Assembly: GCA_023435545.1 (NCBI GenBank)
Contig: JAEYRQ010000484.1
Span: 1 to 7,594 of the forward strand
From: Pseudomonadota bacterium
GTDB taxonomy: Bacteria; Pseudomonadota; Alphaproteobacteria; Rhizobiales; Tepidamorphaceae
Length of the DNA stretch: 7,594 nucleotides
Direction: 5' to 3'
Shown: in pieces, positions 1-5,786 of the stretch
Layout: each line of letters begins with the position of its first letter
How positions within the stretch are numbered: position 1 is the first letter of the stretch
Translations under genes and position numbers: made by a program
The notes under the pieces: generated by a model
The model's input: the letters and a program-made list of their open reading frames with translations, nothing else
What the model was told of the DNA's origin: nothing
Databases searched by the model: none

Positions 1-766
1 CGAGGCCGCCGATGATCACGGCGATGAGCATGTTGAGGCTGTAGGTGATGCTGAAGACCTGCGGCTCCATGATCCGCAGGTAGTGCGCCGTCAGGCTGCC
101 GGCGATGGACGCCATGCCGGCGGACAGCACGAACATCTGCACCTTGTAGCGGGCGATATCGATGCCGACCGAGGCCGCGCCCGCCTCGGAGACGGCGATC
201 GCCCGCAGCGCCCTGCCTGTTCGGGAACGGTCGACATTGCGGCAGATCTGGACGCAGCCGAGCGCAAGTATCCAGACCAGGTAGAAGTAGGCGGTATCGG
301 TGGCGAACACGAAACCGAAGGCGGAAAAGCGCGGCACGCCGGTCAGTCCCATCGAGCCTCCGGTGAGAGCCAGCGACTCGATGGCGAAGTGAATGAGGAC
401 GAGCTGCACCGCCACCGATCCCATGGCGAGTACGAACCCGCGTAGATGCAGGATGGGCCGGCCGATCAGGTAGGCGATCACCATGGAGACCGCCGCCGAC
501 AGCACCGCGGCCAATGCCGGGTCCCAGCCGGCGCGCACGGTCAGCATGGCGCTGCCATAGCCGCCGATGATGCAGAACGCCGCCTGGCCGATCGCGAGCT
601 GATGAGCGTAGCCCAGCAGCAGCACCAGGCCGGAGGCCGCGATCGCCATGATACCAATGGTAATGCCGATGCCGACCGCATAGTCGGTCTGAAGCATGAG
701 CGGCGTCACCACGACGAGCGGCAGCGCGATCGCCATGGGAAGCATGCCGGACAGACGGGCGGACAT
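1..766 (-). CDS. livM: LivM-type ABC transporter permease, partial (C-terminus beyond window)
   Basis: This is the second inner-membrane permease of a branched-chain-amino-acid-type (HAAT) ABC importer; with LivH it would form the translocation channel. Reading the minus strand from ATG at 766 gives 255 uninterrupted residues before the window edge. The protein is very hydrophobic, with membrane segments throughout. Family landmarks are LTGGSMGLTGVP (about residues 134-145) and the cytoplasmic ATPase-contact stretch GRALRAIAVSEAGAASVGID (about 184-203), followed by the helix-rich region around MLIAVIIGGL where the window ends. Full LivM proteins usually run to about 300-350 residues, so roughly the last quarter is missing only because of the cut. 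Its ATG shares one base with the TGA of the upstream livH (TGATG at 764-768), which implies translational coupling. The ATPase genes livG and livF are expected further left. The symbol states family; the cargo need not be leucine, isoleucine or valine. Confidence 0.93.
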   Translation of the reverse strand, partial: MSARLSGMLPMAIALPLVVVTPLMLQTDYAVGIGITIGIMAIAASGLVLLLGYAHQLAIGQAAFCIIGGYGSAMLTVRAGWDPALAAVLSAAVSMVIAYLIGRPILHLRGFVLAMGSVAVQLVLIHFAIESLALTGGSMGLTGVPRFSAFGFVFATDTAYFYLVWILALGCVQICRNVDRSRTGRALRAIAVSEAGAASVGIDIARYKVQMFVLSAGMASIAGSLTAHYLRIMEPQVFSITYSLNMLIAVIIGGL

Positions 767-1656
767 CAGTGGCGTCCGATCATGGTGAGCTGCTTGCGGC
801 CGCGGCGCAGCAGGCCACTCATCGCGATCAGGACCAGAACGAGCAGCGAGTAGACGACGATATCGCGGTAGCCCGAAGATACATAGCCGGCTGCCAGAGT
901 CTCGGCGACGCCGATCGCGATCCCGGCTCCGACGGCGATGGGCGGCGAACGGAAGCCGGCGATCAGCGCGCCGATGAAGCCCTTGAGGCCGAACTCGATG
1001 CCGATGCTCCAGGACGCCAGCGTGATCGGCGCGATCGCGGCGCCGCCCAGCGCACCGATGGCGCCAGATGCCGCGAAGACGACCATGCCGACACGGACCG
1101 GATCGATACCCATGAGCCGCGCCGCCCGGGCGTTGTCGGCGCAGGCCCTGATCGCGCGGCCGAGCGAGGTGCGCATCAGCAGGACGTACAGGACCAAGAG
1201 GGTGACGGCGGTCAACGCCCAGACCCAGACCGACTGCCAGACCAGATAGGCCCCGAGAAGCTGGAACACGCCATCGCCACTGAAGCCGGGCAGCGGGTAA
1301 GGGTCCTTGTCCCAGATCAGCAGCGCGGCGCCACGCAGTACCAGCGCGAAGGCGAGCGTCACCGTGATCCTGATGAAATCGGGCGCCTTCAGGATGGGGG
1401 CCAGCGTCGCGCGCTCCTGCAGCAGTCCGACCGCGGCACCGACCACGACGGCCGCGAGGACCGCCGCCCCGACGGGAACGCCGAAGCCCGCGAGGGAGGC
1501 GGCCACCAGCCCGCCGATCATGACGTACTCGCCGGCCGCGAAGTTGATCACGCCCGTCGCATTCGAGCACAGCACGAAGCCGAGCGCGACCAGAGCATAG
1601 ATGCACCCGGTCGACGCGCCCGACAGGACGAACTGGGATAGCGTCTGCCAATCCAT
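766..1656 (-). CDS. livH: LivH-type ABC transporter permease
   Basis: This is the first inner-membrane permease of the same HAAT-type importer, 296 residues, the normal full length for LivH. The N-terminus (about residues 8-50: a GASTGCIYALVALGF stretch, then NATGVINFAAGE) is the typical LivH opening, in which Asn and Phe-Ala-x-Gly-Glu follow the first membrane helix. The ATPase-contact loop is visible around residues 166-185 (GRAIRACADNARAARLMGID), and the chain ends in a short Arg/Lys-rich cytoplasmic tail. About eight hydrophobic segments can be picked out by eye. The start is ATG at 1656; the AAGG about 10 nt upstream is only a modest ribosome-binding site. The gene follows the substrate-binding protein by 63 nt, a gap that holds a strong hairpin, and overlaps livM by one base. 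The substrate is unknown, as many LivH proteins carry amides or aromatic acids. Confidence 0.95.
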   Translation of the reverse strand: MDWQTLSQFVLSGASTGCIYALVALGFVLCSNATGVINFAAGEYVMIGGLVAASLAGFGVPVGAAVLAAVVVGAAVGLLQERATLAPILKAPDFIRITVTLAFALVLRGAALLIWDKDPYPLPGFSGDGVFQLLGAYLVWQSVWVWALTAVTLLVLYVLLMRTSLGRAIRACADNARAARLMGIDPVRVGMVVFAASGAIGALGGAAIAPITLASWSIGIEFGLKGFIGALIAGFRSPPIAVGAGIAIGVAETLAAGYVSSGYRDIVVYSLLVLVLIAMSGLLRRGRKQLTMIGRH

Positions 1657-1676
1657 ACGGAAGCGCCTTGGCCGAT

Positions 1677-1698
1677 GCCGGCGGCCAGGGCCGCCGGC
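1677..1698 (-). promoter_or_regulatory. GC-rich inverted repeat between binding-protein gene and livH
   Basis: GCCGGCGGCC, AG, GGCCGCCGGC is a perfect 10-bp inverted repeat with a two-base centre; as RNA it would fold with roughly 8-9 G/C pairs and a 4-6 nt loop. It sits 21 nt after the binding-protein stop codon and 20 nt before the livH start. No run of T follows it on the minus strand, so it is not a classical intrinsic terminator. By analogy with other periplasmic-binding-protein operons, it may stabilise the upstream mRNA or slow transcription, so that the binding protein is made in excess over the permeases. That role is inference. Confidence 0.5.
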
Positions 1699-1719
1699 GG
1701 TCCTCTGCTGCGCGAGATG

Positions 1720-2901
1720 CTACCTGGCAGGAACGAAGGCGGAGCCGTCGTAGACCGCCATCGTCAGACCGCGGTAGTCTTGGCCGATGTGGTTGTCCGG
1801 CGTGTAGGTGAAGGGGCCGTTGATCGCCGGAACGTCGGTCGCGGTGTCGAGCGCGTCGCGGATTCCCTGCCGGCTGCCGTCCGAATTGGCCAGAGCCCAT
1901 TCGGTCAGGATCCCGTGATCCCAGCCGAAGCTGTTGAACAAGGTGCCCTTCTTGCCGAGCGCGGCCTCCATCTCGCCGAAGAACCTGGCCGCGTCACCGC
2001 CGACACTGGTCCCCAGGTTGCCGAGGTTGGTGGCCATGTACAGGCCCTTGGCCTGTTCCGGACCGCCGATGCCCTCGAAGAACGCGCGCGAGATCGACGC
2101 CTGCGTCATGGCTATGGGGAAGTCCAGACCGAGCTGGCGGTACTGCTTGAAGATCAGAATCGCCGGCGCACCCGCCGCGGCAACATAGACTAGGTCGGGC
2201 TTTGCCGCCCTCAGCTTCGTCAACTGGGTGGTAAAGTTGGTGTCGGCGTTCTGGAATGTCTCGATCGCGACGACCTCGATGCCGGCCTCTCCCGCCAGAC
2301 GCTCGATCGTCACGGCCTCGGCCTGACCATACCCGTCGGTCGCGTGCATCATCGCGATGCGCTTGAAGCCCTGCTCCTGGGCCCAGAGAACCAGCGCCTT
2401 CTGGAAGTCCTGCGTGCCGGCGGCGACCTTGAACAGATAGGGATCCGCCGGGCGGCCGATCTCGTCGACGATGCCGCCGCAGATGATCGGTACCTTGTAC
2501 TCACCGGCCAGTGGCTTTACGGCGAGAATGGCGCTCGACGCGCTGGCGAGCCAGATGAGATCCGTCTCAGGATCAGAGGCAAAGCGCTTGAAGGCGTTCA
2601 CCGATCCCACCGACGAGGATTCATCGTCCAGAAGCTCGAACGAGACGGGCCGTCCATCGTAGCCGCCGCGCGCATTCCAGGCCTCAACGTAGACGCGCGC
2701 TCCCTCGGCATACTCGGTGCCGAACGGCGCCGCCGGGCCTGACAGCGGGGCGATCATTCCGATCCGGAAAGGCTTGTCGTTCGCGAATGCCGGGCCGGCA
2801 AGGCCGGTCAGTGCGGTCGCACCCGTCAGGGCGATGAAGCTCCGGCGGGTCAGGGTGCCGCCAAGGGCAGAGGTCGAACCGATGATCCTGGTATGCGGCA
2901 T
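1720..2901 (-). CDS. Tat-exported periplasmic substrate-binding protein of the LivK/HAAT family
   Basis: This is the extracytoplasmic solute-binding subunit of the importer (type I periplasmic-binding fold, Peripla_BP_6-like). From ATG at 2901 the protein has 393 residues. A twin-arginine signal, TRRSFIALTGATALTGLAG, lies at about residues 18-36 and is followed by an A-x-A type cleavage site (AFA before ND, about residues 38-40), so folded export by the Tat system is likely. The mature domain opens with FRIGMIAPLSGPAAPFG, the usual start of this family, and later shows the ASASSAILA ligand-loop region and KRIAMMHATDGYGQA. The ATG at 2901 is preferred over the in-frame GTG at 2907 because GGGAGG (2912-2907) is an excellent Shine-Dalgarno sequence with a 5-nt gap to the ATG but overlaps the GTG. 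It is first in the leftward operon and divergent from the TetR gene. Family members bind amino acids, amides, urea or aromatic acids; the ligand cannot be named here. Confidence 0.94.
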   Translation of the reverse strand: MPHTRIIGSTSALGGTLTRRSFIALTGATALTGLAGPAFANDKPFRIGMIAPLSGPAAPFGTEYAEGARVYVEAWNARGGYDGRPVSFELLDDESSSVGSVNAFKRFASDPETDLIWLASASSAILAVKPLAGEYKVPIICGGIVDEIGRPADPYLFKVAAGTQDFQKALVLWAQEQGFKRIAMMHATDGYGQAEAVTIERLAGEAGIEVVAIETFQNADTNFTTQLTKLRAAKPDLVYVAAAGAPAILIFKQYRQLGLDFPIAMTQASISRAFFEGIGGPEQAKGLYMATNLGNLGTSVGGDAARFFGEMEAALGKKGTLFNSFGWDHGILTEWALANSDGSRQGIRDALDTATDVPAINGPFTYTPDNHIGQDYRGLTMAVYDGSAFVPAR

Positions 2902-2906
2902 TGTCA

Positions 2907-2912
2907 CCTCCC
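2907..2912 (-). promoter_or_regulatory. Shine-Dalgarno sequence that fixes the binding-protein start
   Basis: On the minus strand GGGAGG is followed by TGACA and ATG. It is the strongest ribosome-binding site of the leftward operon and supports initiation at ATG 2901 rather than at GTG 2907. Confidence 0.75.
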
Positions 2913-2978
2913 ATCCGCGCTCTCGTGCCTCTGGCGCGGTAGCCGAACGTTAGCGGCGCGCCGGGGGTCGTGCAACCG

Positions 2979-3000
2979 ATTTTGTTCACTTGTACAAAAT
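2979..3000. promoter_or_regulatory. Inverted repeat in the divergent control region, candidate TetR operator
   Basis: ATTTTGT, eight bases, ACAAAAT is a perfect 7-bp inverted repeat; its right half also contains the 8-bp palindrome TTGTACAA (2991-2998). It lies between the two divergent operons, 78 nt upstream of the binding-protein ATG and about 200 nt upstream of the TetR start. TetR-family dimers bind palindromes of about this size near their own genes, so this is a reasonable operator for the adjacent regulator. From here it would most directly control the leftward transport operon. Assignment to this protein is inference. Confidence 0.45.
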
Positions 3001-3043
3001 TTTTGCCCTTGGAGCTAGAGCGAGACGATGTTAAGCATTTGAT

Positions 3044-3057
3044 AAATCGATTGATTT
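3044..3057. promoter_or_regulatory. Second short inverted repeat in the AT-rich control region
   Basis: AAATC, GATT, GATTT is a 5-bp inverted repeat with a 4-nt spacer. It lies within a run where TTGA recurs (starting at 3039, 3051, 3056 and 3062). It could be an additional regulator half-site or simply AT-rich promoter DNA; the repeat is short enough to arise by chance in such sequence. Confidence 0.25.
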
Positions 3058-3106
3058 GACTTTGATCCAGCCGATTGGAAGATACTTCGTTCTCAAGTTT
3101 GGTCGT

Positions 3107-3135
3107 TTGACATACGAATTTCCGTCCGTTAGCCT
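3107..3135 (+). promoter_or_regulatory. Candidate sigma-70-type promoter for the rightward operon
   Basis: A perfect TTGACA (3107-3112) is followed after 17 nt by TAGCCT (3130-3135), a weak -10 element with three of six consensus bases. It would leave a leader of roughly 55-60 nt before the TetR start at 3201. An alternative is TTGACT (3056-3061) with GATACT (3081-3086) and a long 19-nt spacer. I found no convincing promoter pair for the minus strand in this region. Confidence 0.35.
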
Positions 3136-3200
3136 CCCCGCAAACAGCTGCCCGTGTCGTCTGCGGAGCGGCGGGACCAACGGTAGTGACGGCAGGCGCA

Positions 3201-3956
3201 ATGGCGACCATCGAGACCCGGGAGCGAATCATCGCCACGGCTGCGCGCCTGTTCGCGCAATACGGCTTCCACGGCGTCTCGCTGAGGCAGATCGCCAAGG
3301 AGGCCGGCATCCAGGCCTCCCTTGCGCAGTATCACTTCAAGACCAAGGAAAGCGTGTTCCGCGCCGTGTTCGAGCGCTGCATCCTGCCGATCAACCATGA
3401 CCGGCTGAGCCGCCTCGACCGTTGCGAGATGGAGCGGGCTTCCGGCGGGGATGTCGGCCTCGACGACATCATTCGGGCCTTCGTCGAGCCGACCGTCCGC
3501 GTCGCCGGGGACAAGAACCCCAGCACGGTCCACTATCCCGAGCTCATCGCCCAGATCCAGAACGAGCCGCAGGAGCACGCCCGGCGCATCTCCCGCGAAT
3601 TCACCGACCCGATCGCGCGGCAGACCCTCGCGGCGCTCCGCGCCCAGCTTCCGGAACTGGACGAAGGCACCCTCACCTGGTGCTACATGTTCGGCGTCGG
3701 CGCGATGATCGCAGCCATCTCGCGGACCGGCAGGGCGAAGCTGCTGTCCGCCGGCGCGAGCGATCCCGACGACATCGAGCGGATCGTTGCCCTGCTCGTT
3801 CCGTTCATCACCGGCGGCATCCGCGCGGTGGCCGAGCTGCCGCCGGCGAAATCGTCCGGATCAAAGCCCAGGCCACGCGGACGACGGACCCCGGCGACCG
3901 CGGGAACGAAAGCAGCGGCGCGCCCGCGCCGGACCAGGAAGGAACCCGCTGAATGA
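3201..3956 (+). CDS. TetR/AcrR-family transcriptional regulator
   Basis: This is a likely one-component, ligand-responsive repressor of 251 residues if ATG 3201 is used. The N-terminal DNA-binding domain is typical: RERIIATAARLFAQYGFHGV at about residues 7-26, then the helix-turn-helix with recognition segment AGIQASLAQYHFKTKESVF (about 35-53). The C-terminal dimer and ligand domain contains LPELDEGTLTWCYMFGVGA, which resembles the PsrA/CecR-like C-terminal type. The last 34 residues (nt 3852-3953) form an unusual basic tail rich in Arg, Lys, Pro and Ala. An in-frame GTG at 3186 would add five residues; neither start has a strong ribosome site (GCAGG lies close to the ATG), but the TetR domain begins after either. 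The stop TGA overlaps the ATG of the next gene (ATGA, 3953-3956), so the regulator is translated with the enzymes and is probably autoregulated. The binding-protein gene diverges upstream. The effector is unknown. Confidence 0.93.
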   Translation: MATIETRERIIATAARLFAQYGFHGVSLRQIAKEAGIQASLAQYHFKTKESVFRAVFERCILPINHDRLSRLDRCEMERASGGDVGLDDIIRAFVEPTVRVAGDKNPSTVHYPELIAQIQNEPQEHARRISREFTDPIARQTLAALRAQLPELDEGTLTWCYMFGVGAMIAAISRTGRAKLLSAGASDPDDIERIVALLVPFITGGIRAVAELPPAKSSGSKPRPRGRRTPATAGTKAAARPRRTRKEPAE

Positions 3957-4741
3957 CGCGTCGCATGATCGACCTTTCCGTGGCGCTGGAGGACAAGCCG
4001 ACCGAGCCGCCGTCGCACCGGCCGACGATCACCTACCGCGGCCATGACGATACCTGGGATGGTTTCCTGCAGTACTTCCCGAAGGCCGATCCGAGCGATA
4101 TCGTCGACAACAAGGCTTGGGCGTCCGAGCAGATCCTGGTCAATACCCATGCCGGGACCCATATGGACGCGCCCTGGCACTATCACCCGACGATGAACCA
4201 TCGACTGACCCCGGGCGGCGAGCCCTCCTGGACGATCGACCAGGTGCCGCTCGACTGGTGCTTTCGGCCCGGCGTCAAACTCGATTTCCGGAATCGGCCC
4301 GCCGGCTACGTGCTGGGTGCGGAGGATGTCGCCGCGGAACTCGCGCGCATCGGGCACGAGCTGGCGCCGCTCGATATCGTTCTCGTCAACACCCGGGCCG
4401 GGGCTCTCTACGGACAGCCGGGCTACTGGCAGTCCCACTGCGGTCTCGGCGCCGAGGCGACATTGCATCTGCTGGAGCGCGGCGTTCGGGTCGTGGGGAT
4501 CGACGCGTTTTCGTGGGACGCCGCTTTCGAGGCGATCAACGAGCGCTTCGAACGCGACGGCGACCCGTCGATCATCTGGGAGGGCCACAAGGCCGGGCGC
4601 GAGATCGGGTATTTCCAGATGGAAAAGCTGATCAACCTGGATCAGCTCCCGCCGACCGGGTTCCAGGTCTGCTGCTTTCCCGTGAAGATCAAGGCCGCCT
4701 CCGCCGCCTGGACGCGGGTCGTCGCTATCCTGGACAGCTGA
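3953..4741 (+). CDS. Cyclase-family metal-dependent hydrolase (kynurenine formamidase/isatin hydrolase superfamily)
   Basis: This is a predicted cytoplasmic hydrolase of the cyclase family (PF04199), whose known members use Mn or Zn to cleave amide or lactam bonds, such as kynurenine formamidase and isatin hydrolase. The 262-residue protein carries the signature HAGTHMDAPWH at residues 66-76, giving metal ligands H66, H70 and D72 plus H76. H212 and E224 stand 12 residues apart, the same spacing as the His/Glu pair of bacterial kynurenine formamidase, and E224 is followed by KLINLD as in the family. A segment between IDAFSWD (about 183-189) and H212 is longer than in kynurenine formamidase. 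The start at ATG 3953 has AGGAAGGA (3936-3943) upstream and overlaps the TetR stop; an internal ATG at 3965 is less likely. The neighbouring FAH-family and amidohydrolase genes suggest a shared catabolic route. No tryptophan or kynurenine pathway gene is nearby, so kynurenine formamidase activity is not assumed. Confidence 0.9.
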   Translation: MTRRMIDLSVALEDKPTEPPSHRPTITYRGHDDTWDGFLQYFPKADPSDIVDNKAWASEQILVNTHAGTHMDAPWHYHPTMNHRLTPGGEPSWTIDQVPLDWCFRPGVKLDFRNRPAGYVLGAEDVAAELARIGHELAPLDIVLVNTRAGALYGQPGYWQSHCGLGAEATLHLLERGVRVVGIDAFSWDAAFEAINERFERDGDPSIIWEGHKAGREIGYFQMEKLINLDQLPPTGFQVCCFPVKIKAASAAWTRVVAILDS

Positions 4742-4749
4742 GGCAGGCC

Positions 4750-5757
4750 ATGCGACTGGTCACATTCGAGATTGCCGGGAGCGCGCGCATCGGCGCGCTG
4801 ATCGACGGCGACCGCGCGATCGTGGATCTTGCCGGCGCCGACGCTGCGCTCGGCGGCGCCAAGGCGGCAACGTTCCGGGACATGCTGTCGCTGATCGACG
4901 CCGGCGAAGCAGGTCTCGATGCGGCGCGGGATACCATTGCCTCCGCGCAGGAACGCGCACTTTCGGCGGCGGTACTGGCATCGTCGACGGTGCGGCTGCT
5001 CGCCCCGGTCCCGGAACCCCGGCAGATGCGCGACTGTCTCGTCTTCGAGGAACACTACCGGGCGGCGCGCACCAATGGATTGCGGCTGCGGCCGCAGATG
5101 CTCGGCCTGTCCGACGTCCCGCTGCCGGTGGCGCCGGACTTCGACATCCCGGATGTCTGGTACGAGCAGCCGATCTACTACAAGGGCAACCGCTTCAGCG
5201 TCGTCGGTCATGAGGCTGACGTTGACTGGCCGAGAGGCTGCGGCTGGCTCGACTACGAGCACGAATTCGGCATCTTCATTGGCCGCAAGGGCAAGGACAT
5301 TCCCGCGTCACGAGCGCGCGCGCACATCTTCGGCTTCACGATCTTCAACGACATGAGCGCGCGGGACTTCCAGTACCGCGAGACGCCGGGCGGCCTCGGA
5401 CCTGCCAAGGGCAAGGACTTCGACACGGGCAACATCCTCGGCCCCTGCATCGTCACCGCCGACGAGATCGGCGACCCCTACGATCTGACCATGACCTCGC
5501 GGATCAACGGCGAGGTCGTCAATGTTGGCCATTCGGGCGGCATGCGCCACAGCTTCGAGCGGATCATCGAGCACGTTTCCGCCAACGAGACCCTGCATCC
5601 GGGCGAATTCCTCGGCTCGGGGACAGTGGGCGGGGGGTGCGGGCTGGAGCGAGATTCCTGGCTCCGGCCCGGCGACGTCATCGAACTCGAGGTCAGCGGT
5701 ATCGGCACCCTGCGCAATCGCGTCGTCGATCCCGGCGGCGTTGGGCCCGTCCGCTAG
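4750..5757 (+). CDS. Fumarylacetoacetate hydrolase (FAH) family protein
   Basis: Members of this family use a divalent metal to hydrolyse C-C bonds of beta-diketo acids, decarboxylate oxo-acids or isomerise ring-cleavage products; most act late in aromatic degradation. The 335-residue protein has an N-terminal domain (residues 1 to about 85) and a catalytic FAH domain. Landmarks are CLVFEEHYRAAR with a candidate catalytic H102, the metal pair E170 and E172 in DYEHEFGIFIG, FNDMSARDFQ at 199-208 with D201 as probable third ligand, KGKDFDTGNILGP at 220-232, and the late SGTVGGGCG loop. All expected residues appear intact. The ATG at 4750 is supported by GAGG (4740-4743) with a 6-nt gap. The frame stays open far upstream, but that part overlaps the cyclase gene in another frame and is not coding. 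It lies 8 nt after the cyclase gene and 29 nt before the amidohydrolase gene, implying one operon. The exact substrate is unknown. Confidence 0.92.
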   Translation: MRLVTFEIAGSARIGALIDGDRAIVDLAGADAALGGAKAATFRDMLSLIDAGEAGLDAARDTIASAQERALSAAVLASSTVRLLAPVPEPRQMRDCLVFEEHYRAARTNGLRLRPQMLGLSDVPLPVAPDFDIPDVWYEQPIYYKGNRFSVVGHEADVDWPRGCGWLDYEHEFGIFIGRKGKDIPASRARAHIFGFTIFNDMSARDFQYRETPGGLGPAKGKDFDTGNILGPCIVTADEIGDPYDLTMTSRINGEVVNVGHSGGMRHSFERIIEHVSANETLHPGEFLGSGTVGGGCGLERDSWLRPGDVIELEVSGIGTLRNRVVDPGGVGPVR

Positions 5758-5774
5758 AGATCCATCGACAGAAC

Positions 5775-5782
5775 AGGGAGGA
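5775..5782 (+). promoter_or_regulatory. Strong Shine-Dalgarno sequence for the amidohydrolase
   Basis: AGGGAGGA lies 4 nt before ATG 5787 (its GGAGG core is 5 nt away). It decides the start against in-frame upstream codons as early as 5637, which fall inside the FAH-family gene. Confidence 0.8.
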
Positions 5783-5786
5783 AGAC

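Noticed and set aside
83..853. Two plus-strand open frames (120 and 135 residues)
   Set aside because: They lie opposite the LivM permease, which has clear family motifs on the minus strand; their products are low-complexity, rich in Arg, Asp, Gly and His, as expected of antisense frames in GC-rich DNA.
769..1641. Plus-strand open frame of 290 residues
   Set aside because: It is exactly opposite livH and shows the same Arg/Asp/Gln-rich antisense composition with no domain.
2684..3310. Minus-strand open frame of 208 residues across the divergent region
   Set aside because: It overlaps the binding-protein gene in another frame and the TetR gene on the opposite strand; it also crosses the AT-rich control region and shows no motif.
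3683..4588. Minus-strand open frame of 301 residues
   Set aside because: It is antisense to the TetR end and the cyclase-family gene, both well supported by motifs; no family features are seen.
4502..4624. Calling the cyclase-family gene kynB (kynurenine formamidase)
   Set aside because: The metal motif is shared by the whole family, the active-site insert differs, and no kynurenine-pathway neighbour is present.
4117..4749. Upstream extension of the FAH-family frame
   Set aside because: It overlaps the cyclase gene in a different frame, its composition is non-native, and a good start with a ribosome-binding site exists at 4750. A fusion protein is not supported.
5637..5786. Upstream extension of the amidohydrolase by 50 residues
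   Set aside because: It lies inside the FAH-family gene and the leader; AGGGAGGA before ATG 5787 and the normal family N-terminus (ARILLRGGHVLTMD) mark the true start.
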